DNA from: Paenibacillus sp. EZ-K15
Lineage (GTDB): Bacteria; Bacillota; Bacilli; Paenibacillales; Paenibacillaceae
Length of the DNA: 64,000 bases
Assembly: GCF_002573715.1 (NCBI RefSeq)
Contig: NZ_PDHM01000022.1
Span: 112,425 to 176,424, forward strand
Direction of reading: 5' to 3'
A model generated the notes under the pieces. It did no database searches and had not been told where the DNA came from. It worked only from the letters and a program-made list of their open reading frames with translations. Within the stretch, counting starts at the first letter, position 1; every line of letters begins with the position of its first letter. The position numbers and the translations under genes are program-made. Positions 26,526-34,900 of this stretch are shown piece after piece.

Positions 26526-27479
26526 ATGCCGAAAATCGTTGCCATACACGACTTAACCACCGAACAACAGCAAAAAATCAAGGATATCGCCCCTGACTAC
26601 GAGCTGCTGGTCACAAAAGCGAAAGAGCTTACGCCAAGTATCGTTCAGGATGCCGAAATCATGATCGGCTGGTCACGCTCCATACAGGAGGATATATTGT
26701 CTGCCGACAGCAAACTGAAATGGATTCAAGCATGGTCAGCCGGTGTGGATAAAATGCCGCTCAAAGAGCTCGAAGAAAAGGGCATTCAGCTTACCAATGC
26801 CAGCGGCGTACATAGCGTTCCAATCACGGAGCATGTTTTTGCGATGATTCTGGCCTTCACGCGCAACCTTCATCTCGCCATTCGACAGCAATCGAACAAC
26901 AAATGGGATACGTCCGGCACGTTCACGGAATTGGCAGGCAAAACCATCGTCATCGTCGGCGTCGGCCAGATCGGCAGTCATACGGCGCGCGTGGCCCAAG
27001 CGTTCGGTATGCGGACCGTCGGGGTCCGTCATTCCGGCAAGTCCGATCCTTATGTGGAAGCGATGTATAAGGTCGATCAGCTTGATGAAGCGCTGGCGGA
27101 AGGCGATTATATCGTGAACATCCTTCCCCTCACCGATGATACCCGTGGACTGTTCAATAAAGCAAGATTCTCGGCGATGAAGGACTCCGCCTTTTTCGTT
27201 AACGTAGGCCGGGGTCAAACCGTAGTAACCGAAGACATGATTCAGGCACTTCAATCCGGGTCATTGGCGGGTGCGGGACTGGATGTGTTCGAGGAAGAAC
27301 CGCTTCCGTCAGACCATCCGCTGTGGACCATGGAGAACGTCATCATGACCCCTCATATGGCGGGCGATACGGATCGCTACGGCGAGCGTGCCGTGGATAT
27401 TTTCCTGGAAAATTTACAGAGCTATGTAAGCGGTAAGCCGCTGTCCCGAAATGTAATCGACTATAGCAAGTCGTACTAA
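26526..27479 (+). CDS. D-2-hydroxyacid dehydrogenase
   Basis: A 317-residue NAD(P)-dependent dehydrogenase of the D-isomer family. The NAD loop GVGQIGSHTA (about 146) and the catalytic Arg (VNVGRGQ), Glu (DVFEEEPLP) and His (MTPHMAG) are in the usual order. The substrate (D-lactate, glyoxylate/hydroxypyruvate or other) cannot be told. The start is ATG 26526, 7 bases after AGGAGG; the longer in-frame extension upstream has no ribosome site. Single gene with its own terminator. Confidence 0.9.
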   Translation: MPKIVAIHDLTTEQQQKIKDIAPDYELLVTKAKELTPSIVQDAEIMIGWSRSIQEDILSADSKLKWIQAWSAGVDKMPLKELEEKGIQLTNASGVHSVPITEHVFAMILAFTRNLHLAIRQQSNNKWDTSGTFTELAGKTIVIVGVGQIGSHTARVAQAFGMRTVGVRHSGKSDPYVEAMYKVDQLDEALAEGDYIVNILPLTDDTRGLFNKARFSAMKDSAFFVNVGRGQTVVTEDMIQALQSGSLAGAGLDVFEEEPLPSDHPLWTMENVIMTPHMAGDTDRYGERAVDIFLENLQSYVSGKPLSRNVIDYSKSY

Positions 27480-27571
27480 GACCAGGTAACAAGTTCTTAA
27501 ATACAGCTTTAATCCTGCTCTCAAAAGGAGCTAAGATCTTGCAACAAAGACCACAAGATCTATACTACAAA

Positions 27572-27626
27572 AGGAACGTCCCGAGGTTTTCATTTTCACA
27601 CCTTCCGGGACGCCCCTTTTTATTTT
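27572..27626 (+). terminator. Terminator of the dehydrogenase gene
   Basis: CGTCCCG (27577-27583) pairs with CGGGACG (27606-27612), then CCCCTTTTTATTTTTT. An extra inverted repeat AGATCTTG/CAAGATCT (27534-27541, 27554-27561) precedes it. Confidence 0.85.
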
Positions 27627-27660
27627 TTACTACTTTTATACGCAATGGGAGAGAGAATCG

Positions 27661-27972
27661 ATGCAACCGTATACGGAACGTGTAATTGAAGTGATCCGGA
27701 GCATTCCGGAAGGATATGTCATGACGTATGGACAAGTGGCCAGACTGGCTGGTAGCCCAAGGGGCGCCCGTCAAGTCGTCAGAATACTTCACACCCTCAG
27801 TCACATTCACAAGCTGCCTTGGCACCGCGTCGTCAACGCAAAAGGAGAGATCGCCATCAAGGACGATGAATCCAGGCTCATGCAGGAGCTGTATCTCCAG
27901 GACGAAGGCGTTGTCGTCAATCCCAAAGGTATCATTGATTTAGAGAAATATCGTTATGATCCTGCGGAATAG
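27661..27972 (+). CDS. Alkyltransferase-like protein (MGMT family, no active Cys)
   Basis: A 103-residue protein with the DNA-binding domain of O6-alkylguanine-DNA alkyltransferase (TYGQVARLAG helix, RGARQVVR). The active-site PCHR is replaced by PWHR (near 59-62), so it cannot accept an alkyl group. Such ATL proteins bind O6-alkylated guanine and pass it to nucleotide excision repair. ATG 27661 follows GGGAGAGAG. It converges on the methyltransferase gene with 13 bases between stops. Identification is firm. Confidence 0.92.
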   Translation: MQPYTERVIEVIRSIPEGYVMTYGQVARLAGSPRGARQVVRILHTLSHIHKLPWHRVVNAKGEIAIKDDESRLMQELYLQDEGVVVNPKGIIDLEKYRYDPAE

Positions 27973-27985
27973 ATAATATGCCCTA

Positions 27986-28966
27986 TTATTCGCACAACCA
28001 AATATCCCTTACAAAACTCCCCTTGCGGGTCGTGCAATGACGCAGGACCTTCCAGCCCGTATTCATCAGCTGCTCGCGTAATGGCTCTGTGCTGACGATG
28101 ACAGCTCGATCTGACAACCGACGTAAGCTATGCAGCATCTGCAACTTCTCTTCCTCCGGGAAAACGGAACACAGATTATACGGCAGGTCCAGGATCGCGG
28201 CATCATAATGACCTTGCAATGTATTCATATCCTGAATGGCAACTTTGTTATCATCGTAACCGTAGTGCCTCAGATTCACCCTCGCTCCCCGAATGGCAAG
28301 CGGATTGATGTCATGACCCTCGGCCGCGATTCCCATCGACAACGACTCGATCAATACATTTCCCATGCCGCAGCAGGGGTCCAGGAGCGTGACTCCGCCT
28401 AACCGAGGAACTGCCAGGTTGACCAATGCCCTCGCGATCCGCGAGCTGAGGCCTGTGGAGTAATTTTGCGGCTTCTGTTTATGATTCAGCCATGCACGTT
28501 CAGGTTCATGAAGAATTCCCAATCTCCAGATGTCGCCTGTGGACACCATACCGAACGTGACATCCGGAGCTTTCATATGTGCGGTTCCTGTTATTTGGCG
28601 GCCGACCATCCGTTCATACCCGCGTGATTGTTCATAACTGAATCGATCCCCCGCCTTGAGACAGACGACTTTGAAGGTCGCATTATTAAGGTGAATGCGG
28701 CCTGCTTGCTCGGCGATTCGTTCGATGGATTCTCCAGTTATCCTGACATCGATGCAGGCCGATAAGAACGGGCTCCGATCCGGATCAACCCATAACTCGC
28801 TTTCCAGCCAATCCTCACCGTCAGGCTCATGACCGAACAGCTCCGTCAGCTCCATCAAGCACAGCTCTCGCTCCGTTTCATGACAGGCATAAGTATACAG
28901 ATAAGAGGATTTATCGCTTATGTAGAGCGGACCAAAGGTCATATCATAGTCGTTTAAATTCATCAT
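27986..28966 (-). CDS. TRM11-like SAM-dependent RNA methyltransferase
   Basis: A 326-residue class I methyltransferase. The N-terminal 150 residues are divergent (a degenerate THUMP-like part is possible); the C-terminal half has the SAM motif LLDPCCGMGNVLIE (about 192) and motif IV DLPYN (about 254), the N-methylase form seen in Trm11-type guanosine methyltransferases. Two ATG codons stand together at 28966 and 28963; the ribosome site GAAGAGAGA is weak. Target is probably a tRNA or rRNA guanosine; this is inferred. Confidence 0.8.
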   Translation of the reverse strand: MMNLNDYDMTFGPLYISDKSSYLYTYACHETERELCLMELTELFGHEPDGEDWLESELWVDPDRSPFLSACIDVRITGESIERIAEQAGRIHLNNATFKVVCLKAGDRFSYEQSRGYERMVGRQITGTAHMKAPDVTFGMVSTGDIWRLGILHEPERAWLNHKQKPQNYSTGLSSRIARALVNLAVPRLGGVTLLDPCCGMGNVLIESLSMGIAAEGHDINPLAIRGARVNLRHYGYDDNKVAIQDMNTLQGHYDAAILDLPYNLCSVFPEEEKLQMLHSLRRLSDRAVIVSTEPLREQLMNTGWKVLRHCTTRKGSFVRDIWLCE

Positions 28967-29006
28967 TGATTTCGTCTCTCTTCTATTATATATGTGCAGC
29001 AGTTGA

Positions 29007-29948
29007 CTACTGCTCCATTAACAGCCGATAGGATTCCAGCCGTGCATTGTAATCACTTACCGGCGTGACGATCAGGAATTCGTCACATCCGTACTGCTCT
29101 GCCATATGCTGCAGTCTGTTTCGCACACTTGCAGGCGTACCGATGATAAGCCGCTGGGATGGGCCTGACGAATCGGAACCAGACGGGTCTGCGGGCACGG
29201 TGCGCTGCCCTGGTCGGGGAATTTGCGTTGCAAGCTTCTTTGCCTGTTCCTCCGTCTCCGCGCATACCACGTTTACCGCCACCATCGTTTGTGGTTCTTG
29301 TAAGTGAGCGCTTGGCTGAAAAGCTACCCTATAAGATTCGAGAACCTCCGCCCCGTCCGTATCGCTCATAAACTGTCCGAACACGTAGCCCGTCCCGAAT
29401 TCGGCCGCATAACCCGCGCTCTTCTTATTCGTACCGAGCATCCACATCACGGGCGGAGTTACAGGCACCGGTTTCGCTGCTACCGGCACGTCTTCATAGC
29501 GGTACCGATCCTCTAGCAGTTCGGTCAAAGCCCGAATCCGCTGCGGCAAATCCGCCACATGACCCAGGAAATTCCCGCTAAGCGCCATGCTCGTATGCGC
29601 CGAACCACCCGGCGCCCGCCCGATCCCGAGATCGATGCGTCCGGGATACAGCGCTGCCAGCATGCGGAAATTCTCCGCCACCTTCAGCGGGCTGTAGTGG
29701 GGTAGCAGCACGGCCCCGGAGCCGAGCCGGATGCGCGTTGTCCTGGCGCCGATATGAGATAGCAAAATCTCGGGCGACGCACAGGACAGATGCACCAGAT
29801 CATGATGCTCCGCCGCCCAGTAACGCCCGTAGCCCCATGCTTCCACTTTTTGGGCCAGTGTCACTGCCTGCTGCAAGGCCTCTTCGAACGAGCTCTCTCC
29901 CAAACGCGGGACCAGATCAAGCACGCTCAATTTCAATTGGCTATTCAT
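29007..29948 (-). CDS. LLM class flavin-dependent oxidoreductase
   Basis: A 313-residue bacterial-luciferase-like monooxygenase. The RYWAAEHHD stretch (about 42-50), the GSGAVLLPHYSPLKVAENF block and GIGRAPGG are standard for this group, which uses reduced FMN. The substrate is unknown. ATG 29948 follows AAGGGGGATTG. It lies 24 bases after the dGTPase gene in the same direction, so co-transcription is likely, but no shared pathway is evident. Confidence 0.88.
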   Translation of the reverse strand: MNSQLKLSVLDLVPRLGESSFEEALQQAVTLAQKVEAWGYGRYWAAEHHDLVHLSCASPEILLSHIGARTTRIRLGSGAVLLPHYSPLKVAENFRMLAALYPGRIDLGIGRAPGGSAHTSMALSGNFLGHVADLPQRIRALTELLEDRYRYEDVPVAAKPVPVTPPVMWMLGTNKKSAGYAAEFGTGYVFGQFMSDTDGAEVLESYRVAFQPSAHLQEPQTMVAVNVVCAETEEQAKKLATQIPRPGQRTVPADPSGSDSSGPSQRLIIGTPASVRNRLQHMAEQYGCDEFLIVTPVSDYNARLESYRLLMEQ

Positions 29949-29972
29949 GCAATCCCCCTTGTTCCGCCGATC

Positions 29973-31388
29973 CTAATCCAAATCATAGATCGAACCTACC
30001 TTGAGTCCATATAACTCGTTATAGATTTTCTCGGCAAAAGCGTCCGTCATCCCTGCGATATAATCAATCACCATATGCTCCCACGTCCAGATCGGCTGGG
30101 CCCGCTTCTGATCCGCTTCATAGCGCTGAAGCCAGTCGGACGGAATGATCGCCGTTGAGGCTACAGGATCCAGAAAAGCATCCCACAAGCGCTTGATGAT
30201 CCATTCGCTGCGTTTTTGCAGGCGCTGCACCCGCAGGTCGCGAATCATGGTCACCCAGGCAAAACTCTTCAGGACGCTGACCGTACGCAGCATATCCTCG
30301 TCTTCCACGCCGTCTTTGACAAACGTCACCTTTTTCCAATCCCCGTTCGTAATCACGCCCAAGCTGCCTACAAACAGGCTGACCCAGTAGGCCTTAACCT
30401 CCCGCCGGGTACGGGAATAGTCATTCTCGCAGGTCGGCATCTTCTCATTCCAGATTTTCAGAAACTCATCCAGCACCGTATCCACCTTCGGATGAATCTG
30501 CTCTTTGGTCCATCCCTTCCATACCTCGTCTTCCAGCGTCATGATCTTCTGCACGATCAGTTTGTTCAGATGACTATCCCGCAAAAAGTGTTCATGCACC
30601 TCGATCTTCCCAGCTTTGATGCCATCCTCCAGATCATGCGCGGAATAGGCGATGTCATCACAAAGATCCATCAGCTGCGCTTCGAGCGTTCGATGCGTGC
30701 CGGGAATTTGCCACTCCTTCCGAATCTGGGAGATGTATTCCCATTCATGCCGGTACATCCCCTTGTGATTATCCAACCCGGAGAACGGATATTTATTGAT
30801 GCCAAGCAGCACCGCATCGGACAGATTGAGTCCGTTGACATTCTCTCTTTTCTCCAAAAACATGATCAGCCGAAAATTGTGCGCATTCCCTTCGAAATGC
30901 TCATATTTACGCCGCATCACCTGCTGTACCTCTGCTGCCCGCTCCGGTGTCGGCGTACCTGGCTGACGCGTCAGTTCCTTCTCAGTCCTGCGGTCAATGA
31001 GCTTCTCCAGAATACCCTGCAGCACCTCTTCGCCCTTATGGCCGAATGGAGGATGCCCGAAATCATGGGCGATCGCCGCGCATTCTACCACCTCGGGGTC
31101 AATCATCAGTCCGGCGTTTTCCGCCTGGTCCGGCATCACTTCGGGATAATTGCGGCTCAAACTCCGTGCCGCTTCGCGCGCAATCTGCGCCACCTCAAGC
31201 GAATGCGTTAAGCGCGTCCGGTAGTAATCGCCGGTGCCGGCACCGAATACCTGTGATTTTCCTTGCAGCCGGCGGAACGTCGGCGAATGGATCAGGCGCG
31301 AATAATCCCGCTCGTATACCGCGCGTGAAGCATCCGACTTCGTTTGCTCCGGATATTGGCGATGCTCTCTAAGCTCCTTCAGTGTCAT
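29973..31388 (-). CDS. dgt: dGTP triphosphohydrolase-like HD protein
   Basis: A 471-residue HD-domain enzyme that would cut dNTPs to nucleoside and triphosphate. The FRRLQGKSQV and RLTHSLEVAQ blocks, the HD pair in AHDFGHPPFGHKGE and the later DLCDDIAYSAHDLED are all in order, and the length is normal. ATG 31388 follows AGGAGTGGG. It is upstream of the LLM oxidoreductase on the same strand. Such enzymes control dNTP pools and can also limit phage growth; here it is most likely housekeeping. Confidence 0.9.
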   Translation of the reverse strand: MTLKELREHRQYPEQTKSDASRAVYERDYSRLIHSPTFRRLQGKSQVFGAGTGDYYRTRLTHSLEVAQIAREAARSLSRNYPEVMPDQAENAGLMIDPEVVECAAIAHDFGHPPFGHKGEEVLQGILEKLIDRRTEKELTRQPGTPTPERAAEVQQVMRRKYEHFEGNAHNFRLIMFLEKRENVNGLNLSDAVLLGINKYPFSGLDNHKGMYRHEWEYISQIRKEWQIPGTHRTLEAQLMDLCDDIAYSAHDLEDGIKAGKIEVHEHFLRDSHLNKLIVQKIMTLEDEVWKGWTKEQIHPKVDTVLDEFLKIWNEKMPTCENDYSRTRREVKAYWVSLFVGSLGVITNGDWKKVTFVKDGVEDEDMLRTVSVLKSFAWVTMIRDLRVQRLQKRSEWIIKRLWDAFLDPVASTAIIPSDWLQRYEADQKRAQPIWTWEHMVIDYIAGMTDAFAEKIYNELYGLKVGSIYDLD

Positions 31389-31972
31389 TTATCCCACTCC
31401 TGTTTTATCTGTATAGGGTCGATTCGGAATCGTTCGTTCTTATGATTATATGCCATACGGCAGCTGAAAGAAAAATGTTATTCCCAAGTTAAGCCGTCCC
31501 CTCTCTGTATACCCGAATTGTCACATCGGTTATCCGTTAAGCACGATATTCCCGTCAGGGTGATGGATGGAGCAAAACATTTAAAAGATAATTGCAATCT
31601 CCACTGCGCTATTTTCACACCCTCGAGAGGGTATAAGCATCAAGGAACCCACCATTATGTAAAAACACCAAGCGCTTATAGGATTAACACAAGACCTGTG
31701 CGCACATTCTTGCTACGTTGTTAGGTAAGCGCTGTCATTTTCCTTTTTGAAGCGCGCCACGGAAAGGAGGGAAATGATATTTCATAAGAGTCATAAAGCA
31801 AATCCGATACCACCCCGGATCAGTCCGACCATGTTAAAGCCACCTTCTTCTCCTATACCCACATGCACCCCAAACATTCATTGGCCTTCTTATGCCTGGG
31901 GCAGTCAAGCGCCTGCTCTCGGGTTTTCTTAAACACGCTTCAATCACAAATTGAAAAGCGAGGGATGGAACG
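31389..31972. other. Long upstream region of the esterase/beta-helix gene
   Basis: 584 bases. It holds a catabolite-response site (31724-31737), a second weaker AAGCGCTT block near 31670, and a perfect AAAGGAGGG ribosome site (31763-31771) before a 52-codon reading frame (31774-31932) that ends 40 bases before the main start. The peptide is Pro-rich and of doubtful reality; a leader peptide is possible. Confidence 0.4.
31724..31737 (+). promoter_or_regulatory. Catabolite-response element (CcpA site)
   Basis: GGTAAGCGCTGTCA matches 13 of 14 positions of the cre consensus TGWNANCGNTNWCA. Its position 235 bases before a secreted polysaccharide-active enzyme fits carbon catabolite repression. 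Confidence 0.65.
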
Positions 31973-34900
31973 TTGAAGAAGACACTTAACCGAATCTCAT
32001 GCCTAATCCTCTGCCTGCTGATCACCATAAGCATCATGGCATCCCCAGGGCAGCTTCGTGCCGTATCTGCACAATCGGTTTCAGAATTCGATCTTGCGGA
32101 TGAATCTTTTGCACCGAATTCCGATCCCCTACCGGAACCAGAAGGGCCAGATATTCTCTTCTTCTCCGATAACTTTGATTCGGACCGCTACGGAACCACG
32201 GGCGGCGTCGTGATTCCGCTGCCATGGGTTCAGACCGGGGATGGCGGGAGTAAAGCCAAAACCTCCGTATCCAGCAGCGCTCCGTCCACGCCGAACCTTA
32301 TGAAGATCGATGTGACCGACTCGGTCTATCTGCCCGTCAATACGACGGGTTATGGCAATATCAAGCTGAGCTATTATACAAGAGCTTCATCCTATGTCAG
32401 CGGAAGCATTGTGGCCGAATGGTCAGGCGACGGCGGCGTAACCTGGAGCACGCTGGAGGATTTCAAGCTTGCCCCCGGAACGCCCGAAGCGCCGCGCAGC
32501 GAATCCAACACGTTGAAAACCTGGACGCTGCCCCCTGAGGCTAACAGTAACCCAAACGTACAAATCCAGTTTCGGGTAGGTGATCCGATGAACGCCAACA
32601 TGTACATCGACAGCATCTCGCTGTCCGGTCAGGCCATACCGGGCATACCGCCTGCGGTCGATCCTGTGCCTGAACCCCCGCCGACCGAAACGGGCCCGTA
32701 CCCTGCGCCGGAAGGCGTAACCCTCTATGAGGACGTTTTGATCGGCAAAGCCGGCGATCGGGATCTCTTCACGTCCATTGCCGTTCCGAGCACCCCGCCA
32801 GCCGAGCCTATGCCGGTCATGATCTACATTCACGGCGGAGGCTGGAATAAAGGCGACCGCAAAAACGCTCTCGGCAGCATCTGCAACTATGTCCTTAAAC
32901 GCGGGTACATCGGCGTTTCCTTAAGCTACCGGCTAACCCCCGAAGCGCCTTACCCGGCCCAGATTCAAGACGTGAAGCTGGCCATTCGGTATCTTCGTGC
33001 CCATGCCGAGCAATATCACATCGATCCGAGCCGGATCGGCGTTTGGGGCACTTCGGCGGGAGGGCATCTCGCTTCCCTGCTTGGAACGACCGGAGACCTG
33101 ACCATGGAGGATACGGTCACGCTGGATACTGGAGATACGGTGCATCTTCCTGATATCGAAGGCGCAGGAGGCTGGCCGGAATACTCCACCAAGGTGCAAG
33201 CGGTGGTGGACTGGTACGGACCGGCAGACTTCACGACCGATTTTGCCGACCGTTACAGCTCGGTCACAAAGCTGCTCGGTGGGCATAACGCCCTGTCCGT
33301 CCCGATTGAGGCTCGGCTTGCCATGCCGGGGACGTATGCCACTCCCGATGATCCGCCGTTCTGGATCCGGCACGGTGACGCGGACGCCACCATCCCTTAC
33401 ACCGACAGCGTGACATTCGCGGATCAATTGACAAGCGCCGGTGTTCCGGTCGTGGATTTTGAGATCGTGCCCGGCCAGGGTCATGGTTTTACCGGAGAAG
33501 CCAAGTCAACCGCAGAAGCGGAAGCTTGGGCCTTCATGGCGCAGCATGTAAAAAATCTTGAGGTAACGACGCCGATCCTCTACAAAGAAGGTTATACGCC
33601 TCCTGATCCGACAGACCCGACAGATCCCACAGATCCTTCACCGGGCATTCCCGTTGAGGTTGGGCGTTTGGAGCCCTCGGACGATGCCTTGATCGACAGT
33701 TCTAAACCGGACACCAATATCGATTCCGCTACAGGCACAAGCATCGGCCTTTTTAGCGTATCGTCCGGTACAACCAACAAAAAGGTTGTCTATTTCAAAT
33801 TCGATGCTTCCACCCTGAGCGATCCGGACTACCGCTACGAATTCCAGGTCGCCGCGAAAAAAGGCACCAGCAACACGGACCTGGAGCTCTCCCTCTACGG
33901 GATCGAGAATACAGCCTGGAACGAAAGCGAGCTGACCTGGAACAATGCGCCCACGAATAGCCTCGATCCGGCCACTTATGTGGGGTCGTTTACGGTAAAG
34001 GCCGAGAATAGCGGGCGCCCGGAGGTGTACAGCGTCGATGTGACGGACTATGTCCGCAGTCATCTAGCAGAAGGCAGCGTATCGTTTCTCCTTGCAGATG
34101 CGAGCCATACCGGTGTCAGCGTCAATATCTATAGCAAAGAAGCCAACGGCTCCAGCAATCCAAGACCTGCGCTGGTCGTAAGCGAGTTGGTGGATTCCAG
34201 TCAGGATAATACGCCACCGTCCTGGCCGGACGGAAGCCGTCTGTCCATCGCCAGCATTGGCGAAGATTATGTGCACTTGGCATGGCCGACGGCGGAAGAC
34301 AACAAGTTGGTTGCGAAGTATAACGTTTATCAAAACGATGTCAAAGTAACGGAGCTACGCTCCGACATCACCCGCTATGAAACGGAAGGACTGTCTCCGC
34401 ACACGGAGTACAGCTATAAGGTCGAGGCCGTGGATGCCGCCGGAAATGTCAGTCCGGTTCCGCTGACGTTGTCGATTACGACGCTTGGCGCACCCTTAGC
34501 ACCTTGGCCTGTGGTCTCAGTCACGGCAAGCGGCAGCGACGGCAACATCGAGGATAATACCCTGGACCAGAATCTGTACACCCGCTGGTCAGCGGCCGGT
34601 GACGGTCCGTGGATCATGTACGATCTGGGCGAGACCCGGGACATCGGCTATCTTGGCATCGCCTTCTACAAAGGGGATGTTCGCGCGACGCAGATCGATA
34701 TCGAAACCTCCGATGACGGAGTAACCTGGTCTCCCCTCTTCAACGATTCGAGCAGCGGAACCACCACCGCGATGCAGCCATTTAACGTCCCGGACACAAA
34801 CGCCCGGTACGTCAAGCTGATCGGGCGCGGAAATTCGGACGGCAGTGCCTACACGAGTCTGACGGAAGTCCATATCTATCCGCCTTTTGCTAACGGGGAT

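Noticed and set aside
27534-27561. AGATCTTG/CAAGATCT inverted repeat as a terminator
   Set aside because: No T-run follows and a better terminator lies just downstream; it may be an operator or chance.
31747-31932. Small Pro-rich frame upstream of the secreted enzyme as a firm gene
   Set aside because: It has a good ribosome site but a sequence unlike known proteins; kept only as a possible leader peptide.
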